NCBI RefSeq assembly: GCF_036699995.1
Contig: NZ_CP144906.1
Coordinates: forward strand, 1,860,001 to 1,924,000
From: Clostridium beijerinckii
GTDB lineage: Bacteria; Bacillota; Clostridia; Clostridiales; Clostridiaceae
Reading direction: 5' to 3'
Length of the DNA stretch: 64,000 bases
Shown here: one piece after another, positions 8,278 to 16,450 of the stretch
How the letters are laid out: each line of letters begins with the position of its first letter
How positions within the stretch are numbered: position 1 is the first letter of the stretch
Notes under the pieces: generated by a model
The model's database searches: none
What the model saw: the letters and a program-made list of their open reading frames with translations, nothing else
Told to the model about the DNA's origin: nothing
Made by a program: the position numbers and the translations under genes

Positions 8278-8638
8278 ATTACTCAAGCATATAATTTTAA
8301 GCATAATGATAATATTAGCCTTTACGCAAATACTATGTATAAATAATATAAAAAAAGCTAATAATATCAAAGTATACAATCAGCAAAATAAATTTTACGA
8401 TCATAAAACTTTAAAACAAATTAACAGAGAGTTAGATTGCTTAAATGAAAAGAATATTCTTTCTGCTAATGAAAAAGACGGTAAATGGCATGTGAAAATA
8501 AAAATATCTGGTAGTAAAGATGATCTATTAAATGAGCTGCCTAAATTAAAAAATTATGATGTGAATAACTATAGTATAGATAAAAATAAGAACGAAACCT
8601 CTATTATATTAGATATAAGCACTAAGGAAAGTGTTTAA
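8270..8638 (+). CDS. Single-pass membrane protein (PilO/GspM-like position)
   Basis: A 122-residue protein with an N-terminal membrane segment (HIILSIMIILAFTQILCI, residues 7-24) and an outer domain ending in strand-rich sequence (KWHVKIKISGSKDDLLNELPKL, ETSIILDIS). The size and layout match a PilO/GspM subunit reduced to its core, and it is the last gene of the secretion-order operon. It overlaps the previous gene by 8 bases. No secretin or prepilin peptidase gene follows; the next gene, efp, has its own promoter. The assignment rests on context and topology. Confidence 0.65.
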   Translation: MNRLLKHIILSIMIILAFTQILCINNIKKANNIKVYNQQNKFYDHKTLKQINRELDCLNEKNILSANEKDGKWHVKIKISGSKDDLLNELPKLKNYDVNNYSIDKNKNETSIILDISTKESV

Positions 8639-8683
8639 AAGGTTATAAAATTATAAAATTTTACTGGAAAATAATCAGAAAGA

Positions 8684-8712
8684 TTGCAATTATCATTGTC
8701 TTTTGATAAAAT
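8684..8712 (+). promoter_or_regulatory. Sigma-A-type promoter for efp
   Basis: TTGCAA (8684-8689), a 17-base spacer and TAAAAT (8707-8712) with an extended -10 TGA just upstream. A transcript would start near 8719 and carry a leader of about 240 bases before efp. Confidence 0.55.
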
Positions 8713-8961
8713 ATGAGTGTTATGTCAACGATTAAGTATATTAGCTTAATATTTGAAAAAAAGTTACGCGGTAATTAGGCATATTAAAAAAAATAACAAG
8801 TCATTATGATAGTCTGTTTTGTATAGTACTAAAGTAATATATTTACTGAATAATATATTACTTTGATGTAATGTTCTTTATTTAGTAACAAAAAGAATAC
8901 AGAACATCTTAGAGGTGTTATTTATTATATGTCTTATTTTATAAATTTGGAGGGATCTTTA
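8713..8961 (+). other. Leader region of efp with a 13-bp hairpin
   Basis: No gene is seen here. A perfect 13-bp inverted repeat (8831-8843 with 8852-8864) with an 8-base loop lies in the middle, without a T tract. A second weak pair GTTCT/AGAAC lies at 8873-8905. The hairpin could be a processing site, a weak terminator of read-through from the secretion operon, or a leader structure; nothing distinguishes these. Confidence 0.4.
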
Positions 8962-9519
8962 ATGATAACAGCAGGAGATATAAGAAAAGGAACAACGTTT
9001 GAATTGGATGGACAAGTATTTACAGTAGTAGAATTTTTACATGTTAAGCCAGGTAAAGGAGCAGCATTCGTAAGAACTAAACTTAGAAATGTAATTTCAG
9101 GTGGAGTTACAGATACAACATTCAATCCAACTACAAAATTACAAGAAGCAGTAATCGAAAGAAAAGAAATGCAATATCTTTATTCAGATGGAGAATTATA
9201 TTACTTCATGGATCAAGAAACATATGAGCAAATTCCTTTAAACTACGAAAAAGTTGAAGATGCAATAAGATTCTTAAAAGAAAATATGTTTGCAACAATA
9301 AAATTCTTTAAAGGTGATGCATTCTCAGTAGAAGCTCCAAACTTTGTTGAATTATTAATAACACAATCTGAACCAGGCGTTAAAGGAAACACTGCTACTA
9401 ATGCAATGAAACCAGCTACACTTGAAACAGGTGCGATAGTTAATGTTCCTATGTTTGTTAATGAAGGTGATGTTATAAGAGTAGACACTAGAACTGGCGA
9501 ATACATGGAAAGAGTTTAA
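8962..9519 (+). CDS. efp: Translation elongation factor P
   Basis: Rescues ribosomes stalled at polyproline. Starting at 8962 gives 185 residues, the standard length, with the start [10 protein letters not shown] behind GGAGGG; an upstream in-frame ATG at 8929 adds 11 non-conserved residues and has no matching ribosome site. Domain order is KOW-like (1-60), then two OB-type domains. The tip loop [10 protein letters not shown] carries Lys32, the equivalent of the modified residue in other EF-Ps. The C-terminal [16 protein letters not shown] is the family signature. It lies between the secretion operon and the spoIIIA operon, a common clostridial setting, and ends in a strong terminator. Confidence 0.97.
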   Translation: MITAGDIRKGTTFELDGQVFTVVEFLHVKPGKGAAFVRTKLRNVISGGVTDTTFNPTTKLQEAVIERKEMQYLYSDGELYYFMDQETYEQIPLNYEKVEDAIRFLKENMFATIKFFKGDAFSVEAPNFVELLITQSEPGVKGNTATNAMKPATLETGAIVNVPMFVNEGDVIRVDTRTGEYMERV

Positions 9520-9526
9520 GCTATAT

Positions 9527-9560
9527 AGTTGCTAAGCGAGAAGCTTAGCAACTTTATTTT
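9527..9560 (+). terminator. Terminator after efp
   Basis: A perfect 11-bp stem AGTTGCTAAGC (9527-9537) with GCTTAGCAACT (9543-9553), a 5-base loop, and a T-rich tail. Confidence 0.88.
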
Positions 9561-9609
9561 ATATTTAATCGCAACATTTTTACAAATAAAGAGAAGGAAG
9601 TGAAAAGAG

Positions 9610-9975
9610 ATGGAAGAGCTTAGCAAAGAGATTGAAGCTTTAAAAAAGAATTTATCTAAAATAGAAAATAAGGAATATAAAGAATGTTTTGATAATGTAT
9701 ACTCTATTTTAGAAGTTATGAATCAAAGAATAGAAGAGTTGACTGTAAATCAAGAAACATTGGAAGAAAATATTAGATTTATGGATGATGATTTATCAAA
9801 TATTCAAGATGAACTATTTGAAGAGATGTCTATAGATGAATTAAATGATATGGAAGATGAATATACGGAAATAAACTGTATTCATTGTAATAAACCAATT
9901 TTTATTGAACAATCCACCCTAAGCAATAACGAAGAAATTCCATGTCCTTATTGTAAAAAGAATATAAAAGGATAA
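9610..9975 (+). CDS. Coiled-coil zinc-ribbon protein (CD1247-type N-terminal domain)
   Basis: A 121-residue cytoplasmic protein. Residues 1-80 form an acidic coiled coil (EIEALKKNLSKIEN, IEELTVNQETLEENI), and the C-terminus is a zinc ribbon with Cys90-x2-Cys93 and Cys112-x2-Cys115 (CIHC, CPYC). It resembles the clostridial CD1247 N-terminal-domain proteins that are encoded beside spoIIIAA in many clostridia; no function is established to my knowledge. It has its own ribosome site and is bounded by terminators on both sides, so it is a single-gene unit. Confidence 0.8.
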   Translation: MEELSKEIEALKKNLSKIENKEYKECFDNVYSILEVMNQRIEELTVNQETLEENIRFMDDDLSNIQDELFEEMSIDELNDMEDEYTEINCIHCNKPIFIEQSTLSNNEEIPCPYCKKNIKG

Positions 9976-9997
9976 TTGATTATTAAATATATAAATG

Positions 9998-10039
9998 AAA
10001 TGGCTATCTTAAAGTTAAATTTAAGGTAGCCATTTTTTT
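9998..10039 (+). terminator. Strong terminator before spoIIIA
   Basis: A stem of about 15 bp including one G-U pair (9998-10012 with 10020-10034) followed by seven Ts. It isolates the spoIIIA operon from upstream transcription. Confidence 0.9.
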
Positions 10040-10130
10040 AATTTACATATTTTTATTATAATTCAGTAATATTTTTGGGAGATATTAAATATTAATTAAT
10101 TAAGAGAACGATGGAGGAGGCAGTGGAGTT

Positions 10131-11051
10131 TTGATTGGTGAAGAAGAGATAGTGGGAATTTTTCCAACTAAAATAGGTAATTTACTTAAGGATAGACTTA
10201 ATAAAGAACAGGTATATGAGCTTAGGATTAAAATTGGGAAACCAATTTTGGTTTACTCAAAATATGGAGAAAGTATTATTAATTATATTTCTACAAAGGA
10301 AGATATGAAAAGTATTATGCAAAAAGTTTCCAATTATTCATTATATGCCTATGAAGAAGATATAAGGCAAGGATTTATAACAATTAAAGGTGGACATAGG
10401 ATCGGCATAGCTGGTGAATGTGTAATGGAAAAGGGTGAAGTAAAGACTATACGAAATATTTCATCTGTAAATATAAGAATTTGCAGAGAAGTAATTGGAT
10501 GTTCAAATAAGGTTATGAAATATATTACATCTGCATATAAAGTTCATAATACTATAATAATTTCTCCACCTAAATGTGGAAAGACAACAATTTTACGAGA
10601 CATAGCTAGAAATATATCAAGTGGAATGCCATCTTTAGGAGTTACTGGTAAGAAGGTGGCTGTGATAGATGAACGAAGTGAAATAGGAGCCTGCTATTTT
10701 GGAATTCCTCAAAGCGATTTAGGAATCAGAACAGATGTATTAGATAACTGTTTAAAAAGAGAAGGGTTAATCATGGCAATTAGAAGTCTTTCTCCGGAAG
10801 TACTAATTTGCGATGAAATAGGCACTAAGGGCGATATAGAAGCACTTATTATGGCGTTCAATTCTGGCGTAAATATAATAACAACAATCCATGGTTTTAC
10901 AATAGAAGATTTATATAAGAGAAGAGTTCTTAGTGATTTATTAGATAATGAGATTTTGGAAAGAGCAATAATATTAAGTAACAGAAATGGAATTGGAACA
11001 GTTGAAAATGTGTATAGCATAAAAGGAGGTGAGAGTATGTGCTTAAATTAA
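10131..11051 (+). CDS. spoIIIAA: Stage III sporulation protein AA, ATPase
   Basis: Mother-cell ATPase related to secretion ATPases that powers the SpoIIIA-SpoIIQ channel into the forespore. 306 residues; Walker A SPPKCGKTT at 145-153, Walker B VLICDEIG, and the Arg-rich REGLIMAIRSLSPEV region. Start is TTG at 10131 behind GGAGGAGGCAG, chosen because the ribosome site is excellent and the N-terminus matches normal length. Expected to be transcribed in the mother cell by sigma-E; a convincing sigma-E promoter could not be picked out in the AT-rich 10041-10110 stretch. It ends 13 bases inside spoIIIAB. Confidence 0.95.
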   Translation: MIGEEEIVGIFPTKIGNLLKDRLNKEQVYELRIKIGKPILVYSKYGESIINYISTKEDMKSIMQKVSNYSLYAYEEDIRQGFITIKGGHRIGIAGECVMEKGEVKTIRNISSVNIRICREVIGCSNKVMKYITSAYKVHNTIIISPPKCGKTTILRDIARNISSGMPSLGVTGKKVAVIDERSEIGACYFGIPQSDLGIRTDVLDNCLKREGLIMAIRSLSPEVLICDEIGTKGDIEALIMAFNSGVNIITTIHGFTIEDLYKRRVLSDLLDNEILERAIILSNRNGIGTVENVYSIKGGESMCLN

Positions 11052-11557
11052 TTCTTATAGTATGCATATTTATTATAAGCACATATATAGGATTTGCATA
11101 TGGAGAAACTTTCAAGAAAAGGCAGGAGCAGCTTAAAGAGATATTAAAATCTTTAACAATTCTCCAAAATGATATAGTTTATGGAACAACTCCTTTGCCT
11201 GAAGCTTTGGGAAATTTATCACATAAAGTGTGCAAGCCTCTGAGCAATTTTATTGAATCAGTGGTTAATAGATTACTAAAAGGGAATGTAGAAAGCGTAT
11301 ATGAAGCAGCATTAGAGGAGTTTCAAGTGTTAGAAAATGAATTTTATCTTGAACGTGATGACAGAAAGATAATGTCAGATTTTTTTAAGTATCTTGGAGA
11401 ATCAGGTGTTTATGGACAAGAAAAAATATTCATATTGGCGATTGAAGGAATAAAAATAAATCTAAGTGATGCAGAGGAAAATGCAAAGAAGAATACAAAG
11501 CTTTATAGATATCTTGGAGTATGTTTGGGAGCAATGATAATCATATTTATGATATGA
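11039..11557 (+). CDS. spoIIIAB: Stage III sporulation protein AB
   Basis: 172 residues with one N-terminal membrane helix (LILIVCIFIISTYIGFAYG) and a C-terminal one (YLGVCLGAMIIIFMI), flanking a helical domain related to GspF. It is needed for assembly of the SpoIIIA channel in the mother-cell membrane. The start is GTG at 11039 behind AAAGGAGGTG; an out-of-frame ATG immediately before it belongs to the end of spoIIIAA (MCLN-stop). The 13-base overlap suggests coupling. Order within the operon matches Bacillus exactly. Confidence 0.93.
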   Translation: MLKLILIVCIFIISTYIGFAYGETFKKRQEQLKEILKSLTILQNDIVYGTTPLPEALGNLSHKVCKPLSNFIESVVNRLLKGNVESVYEAALEEFQVLENEFYLERDDRKIMSDFFKYLGESGVYGQEKIFILAIEGIKINLSDAEENAKKNTKLYRYLGVCLGAMIIIFMI

Positions 11558-11621
11558 GGTCATTATAAATAATTTATAATAGCTAAAATAATTATACTAA
11601 ATAAGGATTGGAGGAAGATAA

Positions 11622-11819
11622 ATGCATGATATAACTATACTTTTTAAAATTGGAGGAGCTGGGATACTTTTAGTAGTATTAGATAAGGTTCTTACTAGCA
11701 GTGGAAAAGGTGAGATTGCAGCTATAACAAATATTGCAGGAGTTGTAATAATTCTGCTTATGATAGTTTCGATCATAGGAGATTTATTTAGTACTGTTAA
11801 AACTATGTTTGTAATGTAG
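11622..11819 (+). CDS. spoIIIAC: Stage III sporulation protein AC
   Basis: A 65-residue membrane protein with two hydrophobic helices (LFKIGGAGILLVVLDKVL and IAGVVIILLMIVSIIGDLF). This is the typical size for SpoIIIAC, which pairs with SpoIIIAD in the mother-cell side of the channel complex. It has a strong GGAGGAAG ribosome site and is followed after 2 bases by spoIIIAD. Confidence 0.93.
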   Translation: MHDITILFKIGGAGILLVVLDKVLTSSGKGEIAAITNIAGVVIILLMIVSIIGDLFSTVKTMFVM

Positions 11820-11821
11820 GT

Positions 11822-12214
11822 ATGCAGATTATGTTAATAGTAAAAATTGTAGGTATAGCGTTTATAACATTATTTATTATGCTATTATTCAAGCAATCTA
11901 AAAATGAATTAAATACATTCCTTGTTCTAACTGCGGGTGCATTAATTCTTCTTATTATGATAGAGCCACTTAGACAAGTTATAGATTTTGTAAAAGAAAT
12001 TGCAGATAAAGCCAATATTGATATGGTCTATATCGGAATAGTACTCAAGATTTTGGCTATAGCATATATAGCATCATTTTCAAGTGCATTATGTAAGGAT
12101 GCTAATGCCGATAGTCTTGCAACTCAAATAGATTTATCAGGTAAAATAATGATTTTAGTACTAGCAATTCCGATACTTATGGCAGTATTAAATTCTATAT
12201 TGCAGATAATGTAG
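11822..12214 (+). CDS. spoIIIAD: Stage III sporulation protein AD
   Basis: 130 residues with four predicted membrane helices (IVKIVGIAFITLFIMLLF, TFLVLTAGALILLIMI, GIVLKILAIAYIASFSSALC, KIMILVLAIPILMAVLNSIL). It is a core membrane part of the SpoIIIA complex, similar to SpoIIIAC in its second half. ATG at 11822 is very close to the spoIIIAC stop; TTG or ATG a few codons on are possible alternatives. Ends 10 bases before spoIIIAE. Confidence 0.93.
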   Translation: MQIMLIVKIVGIAFITLFIMLLFKQSKNELNTFLVLTAGALILLIMIEPLRQVIDFVKEIADKANIDMVYIGIVLKILAIAYIASFSSALCKDANADSLATQIDLSGKIMILVLAIPILMAVLNSILQIM

Positions 12215-12224
12215 GTGTTTATAT

Positions 12225-13514
12225 ATGAAGATGATAAAAAGAGTTACGTTTATAGTATTAATGAGCCTTATGATTAACATATTTATTTCGGCTGTGCCAG
12301 GTGATTCTTTTATTGGGTCGAGAACTATTTATGCGGCAGAAGTAAATAATAAAGTTGATATGGAAACAGGTAATAACACAAACTTTTATGATAAGAATAA
12401 AAGTAAACAATCTTCTGAAAATGAAGTTAACATAGATGAATTAGGGGGAAGTGCGAAAGAAGAAATTAATTCGCTATATGAATATATAAGCAAAATGAAA
12501 ACAGATGTTGAGCTCATGAACAATTTAAATCCAGTTGAATATGTCAAAACTTATATCAAAGAAGGTAAAGGGAATCTTTCAATTGATACACTTCTAAAAG
12601 CAGCATTAAGCATAATATTTAAAGAAGTGAAAAGTGTATTATCTTTAGTAATATCAATAGTTACAATAGCAATAATATGTTCACTACTAAAAAATCTACA
12701 AGATGCATTTTCAGGTGAAAGTATATCCCAAGTAGCATTTTATGCATGCTACGCCTTAATAATAATGGTGTTATCAAAGAGTTTTATAATTTCAATTTCA
12801 GTTGCTAAAGATGTAATAAATAATATTTCAGATTTTATGAGTGCGCTTCTCCCTATTCTTGTGACTATGATTTCTCTTGCTGGAGGAATAGCAGCGGCTA
12901 CTACATTAGATCCTATAGTACTTGGTGCAGTTGTATTTATACCTAAAGTTTATTCCAATGTGATAATTCCAATGATATTAATGGGATTTGTATTAGAATT
13001 TGCGAATAACATATCAGCAGAGCATAAAATAAATAATTTGTGTAAGTTGTTTAAGCAGATCATTATATGGTTTCAGGGAATCATAGTAACAATTTTTATA
13101 GGATTATTAACGATTAGAGGGATTACATCAACTACGATTGATGCAGTAACACTAAAGACGGCAAAATTCGCTGTAGACAACTTTATTCCTATTGTTGGAA
13201 AAGCCTTTTCGGATGCGATTACTTCTGTTGCTGGATATTCACTTATAATAAAAAACGCTATAAGTTCAATAGGGTTAGTTGTAATTATCTTAATTCTCTT
13301 ACATCCTCTTATTAAGTTAGTTCTTATAGAGTTTATATATAAATTATCAGCAGCATTAATAGAACCAATAAGCGATTCGAGAATAACGAAGTCATTGGAG
13401 GCAGCGGGAAGTTCCATGATGCTTATAATATCATGTGTATTAACTGTAAGCTTTATGTTTTTTATATTAATAGGTATCATGGCATCCACTGGTAGGTTTA
13501 TAGTTGGAGGATAA
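12225..13514 (+). CDS. spoIIIAE: Stage III sporulation protein AE
   Basis: A 429-residue polytopic protein of the SpoIIIA channel. Residues 1-38 form a cleavable signal peptide (FIVLMSLMINIFISAVPG, with a probable site after AA near IYAAE), followed by a variable Asn/Glu-rich stretch (40-75), then seven or so membrane helices related to permeases, including the conserved region LLPILVTMISLAGGIAAATT. Length is normal for clostridia. Sixth in the sense of order is spoIIIAF after 6 bases, so the operon continues without a break. Confidence 0.95.
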   Translation: MKMIKRVTFIVLMSLMINIFISAVPGDSFIGSRTIYAAEVNNKVDMETGNNTNFYDKNKSKQSSENEVNIDELGGSAKEEINSLYEYISKMKTDVELMNNLNPVEYVKTYIKEGKGNLSIDTLLKAALSIIFKEVKSVLSLVISIVTIAIICSLLKNLQDAFSGESISQVAFYACYALIIMVLSKSFIISISVAKDVINNISDFMSALLPILVTMISLAGGIAAATTLDPIVLGAVVFIPKVYSNVIIPMILMGFVLEFANNISAEHKINNLCKLFKQIIIWFQGIIVTIFIGLLTIRGITSTTIDAVTLKTAKFAVDNFIPIVGKAFSDAITSVAGYSLIIKNAISSIGLVVIILILLHPLIKLVLIEFIYKLSAALIEPISDSRITKSLEAAGSSMMLIISCVLTVSFMFFILIGIMASTGRFIVGG

Positions 13515-13520
13515 AATAAT

Positions 13521-14120
13521 ATGTTTATGGAAGCTTTAAAAAAATTTGTAATTACCCTTGTGACTGTTCTTATATTTATGAGCGCTGTAGAGATGATTGC
13601 TCCTAGTAAGATGAAGAAATATATAAAATTCGTCTTAGGATTAATATTAATAACAATTATATTAAATCCAATTTTGCAATTTGTAGAAGGTGGAGAAAAA
13701 AACTTTACAGATGTAATTAATAATTATGAACAAGTGTTTTCAAAAGATAGAGATACAGCTAATTTTGACAGTATAAATACATTAAGCAGAAGTAATAAAG
13801 ATGATGAGAGAAAAAAAGCATTTGTAGCTAACTTTAATAAAAATTGTGATAACATTTTAAAAAATAATTTCAAGGATATGAATTTTAAGAGCGAAGTTGA
13901 TTGTGATGTAGATTTTAGTAAGGTAACTATAAATGTAAAGAAACTTAGGATAGGTGTAAGTAGTAATAAAATAAATAAAATAAAAAAAATAGTAATAAGC
14001 AAAGGTGCAGATGAAAATAACGAAGGGAAAAATGCAGAATACAGTGAAATAGCCGATTTTGCAAGCAATGAATTAAACATTCCAAAGGAGAAAATAGAAG
14101 TATATGGATTAGAGGAGTAG
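13521..14120 (+). CDS. spoIIIAF: Stage III sporulation protein AF
   Basis: 199 residues: two N-terminal membrane helices (KFVITLVTVLIFMSAVEMI and FVLGLILITIILNPILQFV) and a C-terminal domain facing the intermembrane space, with the ring-building fold VTINVKKLRIGVSS...NIPKEKIEVYGL shared with SpoIIIAG and AH. Located between spoIIIAE and spoIIIAG as in all endospore formers. Confidence 0.93.
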   Translation: MFMEALKKFVITLVTVLIFMSAVEMIAPSKMKKYIKFVLGLILITIILNPILQFVEGGEKNFTDVINNYEQVFSKDRDTANFDSINTLSRSNKDDERKKAFVANFNKNCDNILKNNFKDMNFKSEVDCDVDFSKVTINVKKLRIGVSSNKINKIKKIVISKGADENNEGKNAEYSEIADFASNELNIPKEKIEVYGLEE

Positions 14121-14131
14121 GAGGTATATAT

Positions 14132-14752
14132 ATGGATAAAGATAAATTAAAAAAAGAATTTAGCAAAATACTAGAGCAGAAAAAGATGAAGAGCCTTATA
14201 GCAGTTTGCATAATACTTGCATTTATCCTGATTGCTATGAATGTATTTTCATCTGGCAACAATAATTTTAGCAGCAATAAACTATCATCTACCGCAGCTA
14301 AAACAAATGCAGAAAATGTAGATGATACTAAAATAAATAATGAAGCAGATGAAAAAAATTATGAAGAAAAACAAAAAAATGATTTAAAAAACATATTAAA
14401 GAAAATGAATGGAGTTGGTGATGTTGAGGTAATGATGTCTTTTGAAAATGGAGGAGAAAAAGTTCCGGCATATGATAAGAATAATCAAAAGTCAACTACA
14501 GAGGAAAATGATACCGAGGGTGGAAAAAGAGTTACAAATCAAGACACAGATGCGTCAAAAACTGTAATGACAACATCTGATGGAAATAATGAACCATTTA
14601 TTTTGAAAACATATAAGCCTAAAATTACTGGGATAATAATACTTGCAGAAGGTGCTGACAATAGCAAGATAAAATATGGAATAGAACAAGCTGTGTCAAA
14701 ACTATATAACTTAAGTTTAGATAAGGTTAATGTATATAGCATGAAGAAGTAG
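14132..14752 (+). CDS. spoIIIAG: Stage III sporulation protein AG, channel ring protein
   Basis: 206 residues, one membrane helix (SLIAVCIILAFILIAMNVF, about 20-38), a disordered Asn/Lys/Glu-rich linker, and a C-terminal domain with the conserved LKKMNGVGDVEVMMSFENGG and the later KPKITGIIILAEGADNSKI strands. In Bacillus this protein forms the large ring in the space between mother cell and forespore. GGAGGTATATAT lies before the ATG. Confidence 0.94.
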   Translation: MDKDKLKKEFSKILEQKKMKSLIAVCIILAFILIAMNVFSSGNNNFSSNKLSSTAAKTNAENVDDTKINNEADEKNYEEKQKNDLKNILKKMNGVGDVEVMMSFENGGEKVPAYDKNNQKSTTEENDTEGGKRVTNQDTDASKTVMTTSDGNNEPFILKTYKPKITGIIILAEGADNSKIKYGIEQAVSKLYNLSLDKVNVYSMKK

Positions 14753-14791
14753 CATATAATTTTATAGAAAAAGAATGGGAGGAAGAATATT

Positions 14792-15307
14792 ATGACAAAG
14801 AAACAATGTGGGATTATATTTACATTATTAGCATTAATATTATGTGTAGGAATGCTAGCAGCAAAACTTAATAACGGAGGGCTAAACGATCCAACAGATT
14901 TAAGCCAGGTTTTATCTACTGATCAATCAAAAACTGAACAAGATACACAGGCTTTAAGTCAACAAAATTATTTTTATGATGCGCGAAGCGAAAGAGATCA
15001 ACAGGATTCAACTACAATACAAACTTTAAATTCAATAATTTCAGATGCAAATACATCAAAGGAACAAAAGGATCAAGCAACAAAAGAGTTAACACAAAAA
15101 ACAATGACAAAAGATAGCGAAGGAAGAATAGAATTAAGTATCAAAAATAAAGGTTATGAGGATGCTTTATGTATGTTACAATCAGATAAAGCAACAGTAA
15201 TTGTTAAATCACCTAATGAACTTCAAGAAAGTGAAACTGTAGCTATACAAGAAATAGTTCAAGAGATATCAAAAATTAAAGACGTAATAATACAAGTACA
15301 AAAATAG
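14792..15307 (+). CDS. spoIIIAH: Stage III sporulation protein AH, channel partner of SpoIIQ
   Basis: 171 residues: membrane helix at 5-24 (CGIIFTLLALILCVGMLAA), a Gln/Asp/Ser-rich linker, and a C-terminal ring-building domain of YscJ/FliF type (GYEDALCMLQSDKATVIV, ESETVAIQEIVQEISKI). It bridges to SpoIIQ from the forespore. It ends the spoIIIA operon; the next gene has its own spaced leader of 101 bases. Confidence 0.94.
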   Translation: MTKKQCGIIFTLLALILCVGMLAAKLNNGGLNDPTDLSQVLSTDQSKTEQDTQALSQQNYFYDARSERDQQDSTTIQTLNSIISDANTSKEQKDQATKELTQKTMTKDSEGRIELSIKNKGYEDALCMLQSDKATVIVKSPNELQESETVAIQEIVQEISKIKDVIIQVQK

Positions 15308-15408
15308 TATAAAAACCATAATATATTTGTAATGTTAAATTATATTTGATATAATGAACACAAGATTATCATGTTTTGTTATCACAAAACCTAGGAGGTT
15401 AAAGTAAC

Positions 15409-15789
15409 ATGGAAGATTTAGTTAGAGAAGAAAATATCGGAGTAGTTAAAATTTCTGATGAGGTAGTAAGCGTTATTGCAGGAATTGCTGCTCAGGAGAT
15501 TGATGGAATATTAGATGCTCAAATGGGTGTTGCAAACAACTTAACAAACATATTTAAAGGTAAAAAGAACACCGCTAAAGCAAGCAAAGTTACTCTAGAA
15601 GAAGATAAAGCAATTATAGATATGAACGTATCAGTTGAATATGGTAAGAAAATAATGGAAGTTGTGCCTCAGGTGCAAGATAATGTTAAGAAAACCGTGG
15701 AAGCTATGACTGGACTATATGTTGAAGCCGTTAATATCTATGTTCAGAATATTTATATATCAAAAAAGGAAGAAAGTGAATCTAACTAG
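15409..15789 (+). CDS. Asp23/Gls24 family envelope stress protein (YqhY-like)
   Basis: A 126-residue soluble protein of the Asp23/DUF322 family, with the signature EVVSVIAGIAAQEIDGILDAQ near the N-terminus and DNVKKTVEAMTGLYVEAVNIYVQNIY at the C-terminus. Members sit at the membrane or influence envelope and lipid metabolism; the B. subtilis copy at this locus (YqhY, between spoIIIAH and nusB in order) is linked to control of acetyl-CoA carboxylase. The position here before nusB is the same. ATG behind TAGGAGGT. Followed by a terminator. Confidence 0.9.
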   Translation: MEDLVREENIGVVKISDEVVSVIAGIAAQEIDGILDAQMGVANNLTNIFKGKKNTAKASKVTLEEDKAIIDMNVSVEYGKKIMEVVPQVQDNVKKTVEAMTGLYVEAVNIYVQNIYISKKEESESN

Positions 15790-15798
15790 TTTGATTTT

Positions 15799-15828
15799 CA
15801 CCCTCTGAAGCTTTCAGAGGGTGTTTCT
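15799..15828 (+). terminator. Strong terminator after Asp23 gene
   Basis: An 11-bp perfect stem CACCCTCTGAA (15799-15809) with TTCAGAGGGTG (15813-15823), three-base loop, GC-rich for this genome, then TTTCT. Confidence 0.88.
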
Positions 15829-15920
15829 ATGCTGAAATTAACCAAGGTTTAAAAGAAAGCAAAAGTGTGTATAATGATAAATGTACATAATTAACTATGA
15901 TACATATTTAGGAGGAATAT

Positions 15921-16322
15921 ATGAATAGAAAATTATCAAGAGAAAAGGCTATGGAGTTACTTTTTGGAATGACTTTGAGCAAAGATACAATGGAAGATGC
16001 AGTGGAAGCATTTGTAGAGAATTATGAAGGGGATATAAAAGAGATTGACTTAACATATGTAAAACAAGTGTTAATTGGTGTAAACAATAATAAAGAAGCA
16101 ATTGACAAAGTTATACAAGATAATTTACATAACTGGAAAATTGAAAGAATATCTAAAGTTAATTTAAGCATTTTAAGAATTGCAACATACGAATTATTAT
16201 ATGATAAGGAAGTACCAAGAGGTGTTGCCATAAACGAAGCTTTAGAAATTACAAGAAGATATTCAGATGAAAAAAGTGTATCGTTTATAAATGGAGTACT
16301 AGATAAGATTAAGCAGGACTAA
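15921..16322 (+). CDS. nusB: Transcription antitermination factor NusB
   Basis: RNA-binding all-helical protein that joins NusE, NusG and NusA on boxA RNA to keep rRNA operons transcribed. 133 residues is normal; the typical RxxAMELLF start ([10 protein letters not shown]), [21 protein letters not shown] and the C-terminal [27 protein letters not shown] are clear. ATG behind AGGAGG. First gene of a housekeeping series with folD and xseAB. Confidence 0.95.
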   Translation: MNRKLSREKAMELLFGMTLSKDTMEDAVEAFVENYEGDIKEIDLTYVKQVLIGVNNNKEAIDKVIQDNLHNWKIERISKVNLSILRIATYELLYDKEVPRGVAINEALEITRRYSDEKSVSFINGVLDKIKQD

Positions 16323-16450
16323 TTTTAATATACTAATACATTTGAAATACACATGATTTATAATTTAATTATGTTTAGAATATTTGCAATTAAAAATACT
16401 TAAAATCATATAAAATAGGATTACAAATTGAAAGTGGGTAGAATGATAAA

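Noticed and set aside
8929..8961. Upstream ATG giving an EF-P with 11 extra residues
   Set aside because: The extension is not part of the conserved EF-P start, and GGAGGG sits at the right distance only for ATG 8962.
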